DNA from: Algoriphagus machipongonensis
GTDB lineage: Bacteria > Bacteroidota > Bacteroidia > Cytophagales > Cyclobacteriaceae
Assembly (NCBI RefSeq): GCF_000166275.1
Contig: NZ_CM001023.1
Coordinates: forward strand, 3,289,001-3,353,000
Length of the DNA stretch: 64,000 bases
Direction: 5' to 3'
Shown here one piece after another: positions 27,635-35,954 of the stretch. Made by a program: the position numbers and the translations under genes. How positions within the stretch are numbered: the stretch's first letter is position 1; the number at the start of each line of letters is the position of its first letter. Under the pieces are notes generated by a model. That model was not told the DNA's origin and did no database searches. It saw only the letters and a program-made list of their open reading frames with translations.

Positions 27635-28714
27635 ATGGAATCAATAAACCCATTAAGAATACTAGTAGTAGGCTGTGGCAACATGGGAGCTTCCCATGCC
27701 AAAGCTTATCATCAATTAAAGGAATTTGAGATTTGCGGTTTGGTATCTAGAGGGGAAAGCAAAAGTAAATTAAATCTATCGCTGGAAGCTAATTATCCGC
27801 TTTTTGAAGACTTTGAAGAAGCGTTATCCACTAGTAAACCTGATGCAGTTTGTATCAGCACCTACCCTGATTCACATGAGGAATTTGCTCTAAAATCCTT
27901 GGAAGCCAACTGTCATGTTTTTATCGAAAAGCCTTTAGCAGACTCGATTGCTGGTTGTGAAAAAATCATTGCCAAAGCTGCTGAAAAAAACAGGAAGGTG
28001 GTAGTTGGTTATATTTTAAGACACCACCCTTCTTGGATTCGATTTATTGAGGAAGCAAAAAAAATGGGAAAACCGCTCGTCATGAGAATGAACCTAAACC
28101 AGCAAAGTCAAGGGTTTATGTGGGAAGTGCATAGAAACCTAATGAAGAGCCTTAGCCCCATTGTAGATTGTGGAGTACATTATATCGATGTGATGTGTCA
28201 AATGACTCAATCCAAACCTATCTCCGTTTCAGCAATTGGAGCGAGACTTACGGAGGAAATTTCATTAGACAATTACAACTATGGGCAACTGCAAATTCGC
28301 TTTGAAGATGGATCTGTAGGCTGGTATGAGGCAGGTTGGGGTCCTATGGTCAGTGAAACCGCCTTTTTTGTTAAAGATGTTTTTGGCCCAAAAGGATCCG
28401 TATCCATCACTGCAAAAGAAGCTGGAGGAACAGGAAAATCAGATGATGTAGACAGTCATACCAAAACTGAATCTATCAGAGTTCACCATGCCGAAATCAA
28501 TGAAAAGAACGAATTCACTCAACCTGATGAGTGGATTGACATGAAAGATGAACCTGGCCACCAAGAGCTTTGTAACCGCGAACAAATATTCTTTTTGAAA
28601 TCTATTCAAGAGGGCCTTAATTTAGATGATCATTTAAGTGATGCTTTGAACAGTCTGAAAATTGCTTTTGCCTGCGATGAATCGGTAAAAACCGGTAAAA
28701 CAATCATGCTATAA
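27635..28714 (+). CDS. Gfo/Idh/MocA family oxidoreductase at the head of the L-fucose cluster
   Basis: NAD(P)-dependent dehydrogenase of 359 residues. The Rossmann motif GCGNMGASHA (13-22) and the EKP motif (98-100, in HVFIEKPLAD) are intact; the C-terminal part is the usual alpha/beta substrate domain, with YILRHHPSW and the VDCGVHYIDV region supplying the conserved His. It is the first gene of a run of six same-strand genes for L-fucose catabolism. No step in the standard oxidative pathway requires this family, so it may oxidise a related sugar or an alternative anomer; that is inference. It lies 67 bp upstream of the SDR gene. Confidence 0.88.
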   Translation: MESINPLRILVVGCGNMGASHAKAYHQLKEFEICGLVSRGESKSKLNLSLEANYPLFEDFEEALSTSKPDAVCISTYPDSHEEFALKSLEANCHVFIEKPLADSIAGCEKIIAKAAEKNRKVVVGYILRHHPSWIRFIEEAKKMGKPLVMRMNLNQQSQGFMWEVHRNLMKSLSPIVDCGVHYIDVMCQMTQSKPISVSAIGARLTEEISLDNYNYGQLQIRFEDGSVGWYEAGWGPMVSETAFFVKDVFGPKGSVSITAKEAGGTGKSDDVDSHTKTESIRVHHAEINEKNEFTQPDEWIDMKDEPGHQELCNREQIFFLKSIQEGLNLDDHLSDALNSLKIAFACDESVKTGKTIML

Positions 28715-28781
28715 CATACGGCGATTCAGGATACAGATAGAGTTCAAGCCAATCAAAAGAATTAAAATTTCAATAAATATC

Positions 28782-29537
28782 ATGATTGATAAAACAGTAG
28801 TAATTACAGGCGGAGCAAGTGGGATTGGGCTGGCTATGGTCAAGAAATTTGCAAGCGAAAAAAGCAAGGTATTTCTTCTTGACCTCAACCCGGAAGGTGA
28901 ACAAGTGAGTGAAGAATTGCAGGAAAAAGGTTTCCAAGTCACTTTTATAAAATGTAATATCGCTTCTACCTCTGAGGCTGAGGAAGCATTTACCAAAATC
29001 CCCGGGAAAATCGATGTATTAATCAACAATGCGGGTGTATCCCATGTAGGTAATTTAGAGAATACCAGTGAAGAGGATTTTGACAGAGTTTTTCAAGTCA
29101 ATGTAAAAGGCATGTTTAACTGTGCCCGAGCTGCCATTAGTAAATTAAAGCAAGACGGTGGGGGGTCGATTCTGAATATGGCTTCTGTGGCCGCTACTAT
29201 TGGCATCCCAGATCGATTTGCCTATTCCATGACCAAAGGTGCTGCTTACTCCATGACTTTGAGTTTGGCTAGAGATTATGTTGCTGATGGCATTCGATGC
29301 AATTGCCTTTCTCCAGGAAGGGTGCATACGCCATTTGTGGATGGTTTTATCGCTAAAAATTACCCCGGAAAAGAAAAGGAAATGTTTGAAAAACTTTCTG
29401 CTACCCAACCAATCGGTAGAATGGGGACACCAGAGGAAATCGCCAATTTGGCTTACTTTGTAAGTTCGCCTGCTGGAAGCTTTATCACTGGAACAGACAT
29501 CCCAATTGATGGCGGATTCCTAGGACTAAAAATGTAA
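28782..29537 (+). CDS. SDR oxidoreductase, probable 2-keto-3-deoxy-L-fuconate dehydrogenase
   Basis: Classical short-chain dehydrogenase of 251 residues. The NAD-binding TGGASGIG (9-16), NNAG (82-85) and catalytic Ser135, Tyr148 and Lys152 are all present. In the oxidative L-fucose pathway an SDR converts 2-keto-3-deoxy-L-fuconate to 2,4-diketo-3-deoxy-L-fuconate, which the FAH-family hydrolase encoded 51 bp downstream would cleave; this adjacency is the basis of the assignment. The C-terminal RCNCLSPGRVHTPFVDGF region resembles enzymes of this group. A generic SDR acting on another ketose is the alternative. Confidence 0.83.
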   Translation: MIDKTVVITGGASGIGLAMVKKFASEKSKVFLLDLNPEGEQVSEELQEKGFQVTFIKCNIASTSEAEEAFTKIPGKIDVLINNAGVSHVGNLENTSEEDFDRVFQVNVKGMFNCARAAISKLKQDGGGSILNMASVAATIGIPDRFAYSMTKGAAYSMTLSLARDYVADGIRCNCLSPGRVHTPFVDGFIAKNYPGKEKEMFEKLSATQPIGRMGTPEEIANLAYFVSSPAGSFITGTDIPIDGGFLGLKM

Positions 29538-29588
29538 ATAAATCAGGAATTGAATTCAATTCCATCATAAAACTTAATACCCAAAAAA

Positions 29589-30449
29589 ATGAAACTAATT
29601 CGTTTTGGAGAAGCTGGTAAGGAAAAGCCAGGAATTATTGACAAAGAAGGTAACTATTTAGATTGCTCTGCATTTCAGGAAGATTGGGACGAATCTTTTT
29701 TCGAAAATAATGGACTTGATCGACTTGACGCTTGGTTAGAAGCCAACCTTGATAGTCTTAATAAAATTCCTGAAAACAGTAGAATCGGCTCTCCTATTGC
29801 GAGACCTTCCAAGATCATCTGCATTGGTCTTAACTACCGCAAGCATGCTATAGAATCCGGCATGCCAGTACCTGAGGTTCCTATTATTTTCATGAAGGCA
29901 ACATCTTCTCTATGTGGACCCAATGACAATATTTTGATTCCTAAAAACTCCGAAAAAACCGACTGGGAAGTAGAGTTGGCTGTCGTAATCGGAAAACGTG
30001 CAAAATATGTTAGTAAGGAAAACGCAATGGATTATGTGGCTGGGTACTGTGTTCACAACGACGTTTCTGAGCGTGATTTCCAACTTCATCATGGAGGACA
30101 ATGGGTCAAAGGAAAAAGTGCAGATAACTTCGCTCCTTTAGGTCCTTTTTTAGCAACCAAATATGAAATCCCTGATCCTCACAATTTGAGGCTTTGGTTG
30201 AAATTGAATGGCAAAACATTGCAGGATAGTAATACTTCTGATTTGGTATTTGATATTCCTACATTAATCGAACACCTAAGTCAATACATGACACTTTTAC
30301 CTGGAGATGTAATTTCCACAGGTACTCCAGCTGGAGTTGGGCTAGGACTTACCCCTCCTACTTACCTTAAGGAAGGAGATGTAGTAGAATTAGGAATCGA
30401 GGGACTTGGAGTGGCAAAACAAACGGCAATCAACGATCCTGAAGCATGA
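29589..30449 (+). CDS. Fumarylacetoacetate hydrolase family protein, probable 2,4-diketo-3-deoxy-L-fuconate hydrolase
   Basis: C-C bond hydrolase of 286 residues. An N-terminal short domain precedes the FAH catalytic fold. The divalent-metal ligands are Glu127 and Glu129 in DWEVELAVVIG and Asp158 in VHNDVSERD, and the substrate loop GTPAGVGLG (245-253) is intact. In the non-phosphorylating fucose route this enzyme splits 2,4-diketo-3-deoxy-L-fuconate to pyruvate and L-lactate. The stop overlaps the start of the fuconolactonase gene by 4 bp (ATGA), which supports one operon. Gene order (dehydrogenase, hydrolase, lactonase, dehydrogenase, permease) supports the specific substrate. Confidence 0.87.
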   Translation: MKLIRFGEAGKEKPGIIDKEGNYLDCSAFQEDWDESFFENNGLDRLDAWLEANLDSLNKIPENSRIGSPIARPSKIICIGLNYRKHAIESGMPVPEVPIIFMKATSSLCGPNDNILIPKNSEKTDWEVELAVVIGKRAKYVSKENAMDYVAGYCVHNDVSERDFQLHHGGQWVKGKSADNFAPLGPFLATKYEIPDPHNLRLWLKLNGKTLQDSNTSDLVFDIPTLIEHLSQYMTLLPGDVISTGTPAGVGLGLTPPTYLKEGDVVELGIEGLGVAKQTAINDPEA

Positions 30450-31276
30450 GACTGGATTCACACCAGCATTTTTGGAAATACCATCCTAAAAAGCACGAGT
30501 GGATTACTGATGACATGAAGGTTATCCGGGAAAACTTTCTTCCGGATGACCTGATTCCACTTCTTGAGCAACAGGAGCTCCAAGGTTGTGTGGCTGTTCA
30601 AGCGGACGAAAGCTTATCTGAAACAGCTTTCCTTATGGATTTGTCAACGGAATATGAGCAGATAAAAGCAGTAGTTGGCTGGGCTGATCTAGGAAGTGAT
30701 GACTTGGATAAAGATCTGGATCTATTTTCCAATCAGCCAAAACTCAAAGGATACAGAGAAATTCTACAGGCAAAACCGGTGGAGTACATGCTTCGAAAGG
30801 AGTTTATCCGAGGAATTGAAAAGCTGGGAAAAAGAGGATACACATACGATATTCTTGTTTTCCCAAATCAATTAGAGGCCACATTGGAATTTCTAAAAAA
30901 ATGTCCGGAACAACCATTTGTAATAGACCATTTGGCCAAACCTTACATTAAGTTAGGAACATGGAGAGAATGGAAAAAAGAAATGAAACCTCTGGCTGAA
31001 AGAGACTATGTCTATTGTAAAATCTCCGGTATGGTCACAGAGGCAGATTGGAAAAACTGGAAAAAAGAGGATTTCAACCAATACATGGAAATCGCTTTGG
31101 AACAGTTTGGTCCCAAGCGTCTAATGTTTGGTTCGGATTGGCCTGTATGTAAAGTTGCGGCTGAATACGAACAAGTATTTGAACTGGTAGATGAGTTCAC
31201 CAATAAGCTTTCTCCATCGGAAAAAGCGATGATACTTGGCGAAACCGCATCCAACTTTTACGGGATTAAGGAATAA
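30446..31276 (+). CDS. Amidohydrolase family L-fuconolactonase
   Basis: TIM-barrel hydrolase of 276 residues that opens L-fucono-1,5-lactone to L-fuconate. Visible metal/catalytic residues: His6 and His8 (SHQHFW), His162 in FVIDHLAKP, and Asp231 in MFGSDWPVC, the pattern of the amidohydrolase-2 lactonase group (COG3618). Length is normal. The start overlaps the preceding stop (ATGA). Context with a fucose dehydrogenase and FucP makes fuconolactone the most likely substrate over rhamnono- or galactonolactone. Confidence 0.9.
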   Translation: MRLDSHQHFWKYHPKKHEWITDDMKVIRENFLPDDLIPLLEQQELQGCVAVQADESLSETAFLMDLSTEYEQIKAVVGWADLGSDDLDKDLDLFSNQPKLKGYREILQAKPVEYMLRKEFIRGIEKLGKRGYTYDILVFPNQLEATLEFLKKCPEQPFVIDHLAKPYIKLGTWREWKKEMKPLAERDYVYCKISGMVTEADWKNWKKEDFNQYMEIALEQFGPKRLMFGSDWPVCKVAAEYEQVFELVDEFTNKLSPSEKAMILGETASNFYGIKE

Positions 31277-31300
31277 AAAAAGATTGACAAAAACCCAAAA

Positions 31301-32071
31301 ATGGATTTAAAATTAAAAGATAAAGTAATTCTTATCAGTGGTGGTGCCAAAGGAATTGGAGGAGCTATTTCCAACGGCCTAATTGATGAGGGAGCCATCC
31401 CAGTGATTATTGACCCTTCAAAAGAAGAGGGCAGTAAAATTTTGGAGAGAGCGCCACTTCACTCCATGCAAATCCCCATACGACTTAATAATGCCAGCGA
31501 TGCCGAAAAAGCGGTTAAACTAACCTTGGAAAAATTTGGCAGAATCGATGGTGTAGTCAACAATGCTGGCGCAAATGACAGCGTTGGATTGGAACATGGA
31601 AGTCCGGAAGAATTTGAAAAATCTGTAGCAAAAAATCTTCATCACTATTATCATTTGGCTCACTTTGCCTTGCCTCACCTAAAAAAATCTCAAGGAGCCA
31701 TTGTGAACATCAGTAGTAAAACTGCTGTCACCGGGCAGGGTGGCACCTCTGGGTACACTGCTGCCAAAGGTGCTCAACTTTCCCTAACTCGTGAATGGGC
31801 AGTCGAGCTTCTACCCTATAAAATCAGAGTCAACGCAGTCATACCTGCAGAAGTTTATACTCCCTTATACCAAAATTGGATTCAAACTTTTGATGATCCA
31901 GAACAAAAACTTGCAGATATTACTAAAAACATACCTCTTGGAAAGAGAATGACCAGTCCGGAAGAAATTGCCGCAATGAGTATTTTCTTACTTTCTGAAA
32001 AAGCCTCTCATATTACAGGCCAACACCTGTTTGTAGATGGAGGATACACCCACCTTGACCGATCCCTTTAA
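31301..32071 (+). CDS. SDR oxidoreductase, probable L-fucose 1-dehydrogenase
   Basis: Short-chain dehydrogenase of 256 residues that would oxidise L-fucose to its 1,5-lactone. The glycine motif SGGAKGIGG (13-21), NNAG (87-90) and catalytic Ser139, Tyr152 and Lys156 are present. The segment KNLHHYYHLAHFALPHL and the NAVIPAEVYTPLYQNW loop resemble L-fucose dehydrogenases in my recollection. It is 24 bp after the lactonase gene, and its last base is the first base of fucP (TAATG), so the two are translationally coupled. Which of the two SDRs acts on the free sugar is inferred from position beside fucP and sequence feel. Confidence 0.85.
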   Translation: MDLKLKDKVILISGGAKGIGGAISNGLIDEGAIPVIIDPSKEEGSKILERAPLHSMQIPIRLNNASDAEKAVKLTLEKFGRIDGVVNNAGANDSVGLEHGSPEEFEKSVAKNLHHYYHLAHFALPHLKKSQGAIVNISSKTAVTGQGGTSGYTAAKGAQLSLTREWAVELLPYKIRVNAVIPAEVYTPLYQNWIQTFDDPEQKLADITKNIPLGKRMTSPEEIAAMSIFLLSEKASHITGQHLFVDGGYTHLDRSL

Positions 32072-33387
32072 TGAGCAATCCAACCCAAAAACCTGCACTA
32101 GTACCCAAAAAATTAATTCTACCATTTATTCTCATCACTTCCCTTTTTGCATTATGGGGTTTTGCAAATGACATTACCAATCCCATGGTGGCAGCCTTCA
32201 AAAGGGTGTTGGAATTGAATAACACTCAGGCTTCCTGGGTTCAGATGGCTTTTTATGGAGGGTATTTCACCATGGCCTTACCTGCGGCTTTTTTCATTAA
32301 AAAGTACTCCTATAAAACTGGAATTCTCCTAGGTCTAGGACTTTATGGTTTTGGAGCCTTGCTATTTTACCCGGCAGCTGCTTGGGAAAGCTATGGATTC
32401 TTCCTGGCCTCACTTTATATTTTGACATTCGGCTTAGCCTTTTTAGAAACCACAGCCAACCCCTACATCTTATCCATGGGACCTGAAGAAACAGCTACCC
32501 AACGATTGAACTTGGCCCAGGCTTTTAACCCAATGGGAGCATTGGCAGGTCTTTTTGTTGCCAAGCAATTTATTTTGAATGCTTTGCAGTCTAACGAAAC
32601 GGATGCAGACGGGAATATCATTTTCTCTTCTCTAGATGAGTCAGCTAAAGCTGTGATCCGTACTGCAGATTTGATGGTTATCAGAAACCCTTACGTAATG
32701 CTTGGGCTTGTAGTCATAGCCATTTTGGTAATTATTGCGCTGGTCAAAATGCCAGAAAATAAAGAAACTGGGAAGATTGAATTTCGAGCGACCATGAAGC
32801 GCTTGCTCTCCAAAAGAAATTTTGTGGAAGGCACACTTGCACAAATGTTTTATGTAGGAGCCCAAATCATGGTTTGGACCTATATCTACCAATACGCTGA
32901 GGTGCTGGGCATATCGAATGCATCTGCCGTAAATTATGGATATGCTGCTTTAGTAGTTTTCCTGATTGGTCGATGGGTATGTACTTTCTTATTTAGATAC
33001 TTTGCTCCTGCTCGTCTATTAATGATCTTTTCAGTTCTAGCGATTGCATTCACTGCAGGAGCTATCTTTTTACCAGGAATGACTGGACTTTATAGCCTTG
33101 TAGGGATTTCATTTGCAATGTCCTTGATGTTCCCAACGATTTATGGAATTGCCTTAGAAGGGTTAGGAGATGATTCGAAATTTGCCGCTGCTTATTTGGT
33201 GATGGCAATTGTGGGTGGAGCCATTATGCCTACGCTCCAAGGAATGATCATGGATATCGGCGGATCTGGTTATGACGATACGTTAATCCTAGGCGTACCT
33301 GAAGTGAACTTCTCATTTATCCTCCCTCTATTCTGTTTTGTGATGGTTTTGTTGTTTAGTGTGAGGGTGAAAGAGATTGTAAAGTAA
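32071..33387 (+). CDS. fucP: L-fucose:H+ symporter
   Basis: Major-facilitator permease of 438 residues with 12 predicted helices importing L-fucose with a proton. FucP-specific signatures are SLFALWGFANDITNPMVAAFK near 24-44 (key residues FALWGFANDITNP), the GLAFLETTANPYI block near 130, and LAQAFNPMGALAGL. The Asp in the WGFAND motif is the proton/sugar coupling residue in E. coli FucP. Start and preceding stop overlap as TAATG. It is the transporter of the catabolic operon; a mutarotase reading frame follows 130-150 bp downstream. Confidence 0.95.
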   Translation: MSNPTQKPALVPKKLILPFILITSLFALWGFANDITNPMVAAFKRVLELNNTQASWVQMAFYGGYFTMALPAAFFIKKYSYKTGILLGLGLYGFGALLFYPAAAWESYGFFLASLYILTFGLAFLETTANPYILSMGPEETATQRLNLAQAFNPMGALAGLFVAKQFILNALQSNETDADGNIIFSSLDESAKAVIRTADLMVIRNPYVMLGLVVIAILVIIALVKMPENKETGKIEFRATMKRLLSKRNFVEGTLAQMFYVGAQIMVWTYIYQYAEVLGISNASAVNYGYAALVVFLIGRWVCTFLFRYFAPARLLMIFSVLAIAFTAGAIFLPGMTGLYSLVGISFAMSLMFPTIYGIALEGLGDDSKFAAAYLVMAIVGGAIMPTLQGMIMDIGGSGYDDTLILGVPEVNFSFILPLFCFVMVLLFSVRVKEIVK

Positions 33388-33539
33388 AATGCTGGAAAAT
33401 CTTTTGAGTTTGAAAATTGCTTTTTTGTAGCGAAAGTATTCAAAGTCAACTTCATACCCACAACTCTAAAAACTTTACTTATACCAAAAAGCTTAGCAAC
33501 ATTTAAATTCAAAATAGAAATGAATACCCAAACATTTGT

Positions 33540-33860
33540 TTGATATGTGACCTGAAAAATGAAGAAGAGGCAATTCAAGCCTATGTGGATTGTCACAAGG
33601 CAGTCGCGCCTGAAATATTAGAAAGCATCCGAGTTGCGGGAGTATTACAAATGAGCATTTACCGCTGGCAGAATCGACTGACCATGATTCTAATCGGGGA
33701 CGAAGAATTTTCTTTTGAGAAAAAAGCAAAGCTTGATGAAGGAAACCCAAAAGTGCAAGAATGGGAATCCTTTTTAGGACAATATCAGACCAATTTACCC
33801 GGTACTCCTGCCAATTGGCGCTGGGCTATTACAGAGAAAATCTTTGAATTTAAAGCCTAA
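33540..33860 (+). CDS. L-rhamnose/L-fucose mutarotase family protein, 5' end apparently frameshifted
   Basis: RhaM-type mutarotase (DUF718 fold) of about 106 readable residues, interconverting sugar anomers before oxidation. Conserved parts are DLKNEEEAIQAYVDCHKAVAPEI (with the likely acid/base His in DCHK), the GVLQMSIYRWQNRLTMI strand, and FSFEKKAKLDEGNPKVQEWE. The only in-frame start is a TTG at 33540. An ATG at 33520 begins MNTQTFV and then meets TGA at 33541-33543; inserting one T in the GTTTG at 33538-33542 would fuse it to LICDLK, recreating the family's usual first beta-strand. So the gene is frameshifted, mis-sequenced by one base, or initiates at TTG. It closes the fucose cluster. 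Confidence 0.8.
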   Translation: MICDLKNEEEAIQAYVDCHKAVAPEILESIRVAGVLQMSIYRWQNRLTMILIGDEEFSFEKKAKLDEGNPKVQEWESFLGQYQTNLPGTPANWRWAITEKIFEFKA

Positions 33861-34076
33861 GAAATCTCTACTTCTGTAGTCAAAACACATAAATAAACAG
33901 CAGCAGGTCTATTGGATTTCTGAATTGGAAGGCTTTTCAATTATTTTGATTCAATATTTTTTTGCCAGCAATTCATCAATAAGGAGCCTGAACTTTAAGT
34001 TTTTAATTTTAAATTCCCGATTTTGGAAGAAGTAAAATTTATTGAACCTTTTAACAACTCCCAAAATTAGCTCTCC

Positions 34077-34991
34077 ATGAAAAAAACTGGATTTTTACTT
34101 TTGTTTCTCGCAACTATGTTATCAGCACAAGCCCAACATATCATCCTTCCATTATGGGAAGGCACTCCTCCACTTCAAAAAGAAATGGATTTGGAAGAAG
34201 AGTTTGTTCAGGAAGAAATTATAAGAATAGGAAATGTTCAAAAGCCTACGATAGAGGTATTTCTTCCTACGAAACAAATTTCCACAGGAAAGGCAGTTGT
34301 GATTTTCCCAGGAGGAGGATACTCCATTTTAGCATATGATAAAGAAGGTACTGACTTTGCCAAGTGGCTGAATGCTCAGGGTATTGCTGGGATCGTCGTA
34401 AAATATAGATTACCAAGATCTCAATCTTTGACCGATAAAAAAGAAGTTCCCTTACTGGATGCTCAGCGTGCCATCCGAATGGTTAGATCTCAGGCAGAGG
34501 AATGGAATATTGACCCAACTCAAGTGGGTGTCATGGGCTTTTCTGCAGGTGGGCATTTGGCATCTACAATAAGTACCCAATATGATCATGAAGTAGAAAG
34601 ACCTAAGGACGCGATTGACCAATTATCTGCAAGACCTGATTTTTCTGTATTGGTTTATCCTGTGATTTCATTCCGGGATGCTTCAGCTCATAGTGGATCC
34701 CGAATGAACTTGATTGGAGAAAATGCTCCACAAGAACTTGTTGACCGCTTTTCAGGAGAACTTAATGTAACCGAAGAAACTCCACCTGCCTTTTTGGTGC
34801 ATGCCCAAGATGACAATGGCGTCCCTATTGAAAACAGCTTTTTATACTACAAGGCGCTACATGAGAAGAGAATACCCGCTTCACTTCATATTTATCCAAA
34901 AGGAGGGCATGGATTTGGTTTTGGATTTGGCAGAGGCCCCGTTTCCAATTGGAGAAATGTGTTGTTAGACTGGATGGTTGATTTGAAGTAA
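34077..34991 (+). CDS. Secreted acetylesterase/lipase (alpha/beta-hydrolase, BD-FAE/Axe-like)
   Basis: Esterase of 304 residues with a signal peptide ending LSAQA-Q (about residue 19). The oxyanion box is VIFPGGGYSILAYDKEG, of the HGGG-type (here PGGGY, 78-82), the nucleophile elbow GFSAGG places Ser156, and the catalytic His is in GGHGFGFG near the C-terminus, with Asp in HAQDDNGVP. Such enzymes remove acetyl or feruloyl groups from plant or algal polysaccharides and sit near glycoside hydrolase genes. Nearby GH43 and GH39-like genes fit that, but none is in the same operon. Confidence 0.87.
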   Translation: MKKTGFLLLFLATMLSAQAQHIILPLWEGTPPLQKEMDLEEEFVQEEIIRIGNVQKPTIEVFLPTKQISTGKAVVIFPGGGYSILAYDKEGTDFAKWLNAQGIAGIVVKYRLPRSQSLTDKKEVPLLDAQRAIRMVRSQAEEWNIDPTQVGVMGFSAGGHLASTISTQYDHEVERPKDAIDQLSARPDFSVLVYPVISFRDASAHSGSRMNLIGENAPQELVDRFSGELNVTEETPPAFLVHAQDDNGVPIENSFLYYKALHEKRIPASLHIYPKGGHGFGFGFGRGPVSNWRNVLLDWMVDLK

Positions 34992-35076
34992 AAGACAGCA
35001 AACTGAAGGTAAGGAAGTTAGAAGTTGTCTTCCTGAGCTAAATTGAAGTGCCATAACAAAACCTTTTTTAATAGGA

Positions 35077-35107
35077 CTTCGATCTCGATAGCTATACGGG
35101 ATCGAAG
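35077..35107. repeat. Palindromic element resembling a REP-like or CGATAGCTATCG-type repeat
   Basis: The 8-bp arms CTTCGATC (35077-35084) and GATCGAAG (35100-35107) enclose a 15-base centre that itself contains a near-palindrome CGATAGCTAT. It sits between the acetylesterase and HAD genes with no T-run, so a terminator is less likely than a repetitive extragenic palindrome. Only one copy was noticed in this window. Confidence 0.4.
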
Positions 35108-35179
35108 CCTTACACCAATGTTACAACTTTAAAATCTTACCACTTTGCAACTTTACCACTCCATTAATTTTCCAATCTG

Positions 35180-35869
35180 ATGATCAAAGTAATAGCCTTC
35201 GATGCCGACGACACCTTATGGGTTAATGAACCATTTTTCCGAGAAGCTGAAGAGGAATTTGCCAACCTACTTGAGGCGTTTATGCCCAGACATAGCAGCA
35301 TCAAAGAACTCTATCGTACAGAAATAGAAAATCTAGGCTTGTACGGGTATGGAATAAAAGGCTTTATGCTTTCTATGATACAGACTGCTTTACGGATTTC
35401 TGATCATAAAATACCCGTAAAGCTCATCGATCGAATTTTGGAAATTGGCTATGATATGATGGAAAAGCCAGTAGAACTTCTTCCTGGGGTAGAAGAAGTT
35501 TTAGAAGAATTAAAAGGAAACTTTCGTCTTGTAATGGCTACCAAAGGCGATTTGGTGGACCAAGAGAGAAAATTGAAAAAATCTGGTCTCGATCATTATT
35601 TCCACCATATCGAAATTATGAGCGAAAAGAAAGAAGCGGATTTTGCAAAGCTGATTCGCCATCTTGATGTGGCTCCGGAAGAATTTCTGATGATGGGTAA
35701 TAGCCTTAAATCAGACGTACTCCCTGTACTCGAACTTGGAGGTCACGCCATTCACATTCCCTATCATATTACCTGGACTCATGAAATGATAGAGCATGAA
35801 ATCGAACATGATAATTTTTATCAGGCAGAGCATATTTCTCAAGTCATCCCAATCATTCGTGAAATGTAA
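35180..35869 (+). CDS. HAD superfamily hydrolase
   Basis: Cytoplasmic phosphatase-like protein of 229 residues. HAD motif I is AFDADDTLW (nucleophile Asp8 and the Asp two residues on), motif II lies in VMATKGD, with motif III Lys in the QERKLKKSG region, and motif IV in MMGNSLKSDV. The helical insert between motifs I and II is a C1-type cap. The class is close to phosphoglycolate phosphatase/haloacid dehalogenase relatives; the substrate is unknown. It is a single plus-strand gene, 86 bp from the convergent ABC exporter gene. Confidence 0.85.
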   Translation: MIKVIAFDADDTLWVNEPFFREAEEEFANLLEAFMPRHSSIKELYRTEIENLGLYGYGIKGFMLSMIQTALRISDHKIPVKLIDRILEIGYDMMEKPVELLPGVEEVLEELKGNFRLVMATKGDLVDQERKLKKSGLDHYFHHIEIMSEKKEADFAKLIRHLDVAPEEFLMMGNSLKSDVLPVLELGGHAIHIPYHITWTHEMIEHEIEHDNFYQAEHISQVIPIIREM

Positions 35870-35954
35870 ATGGTTATTAAGGTATTAAATACTCCATTTC
35901 GCTTCACCCAAATTATTCTAGACTTATAACGGCCTATTACTATTTTATAGCACC

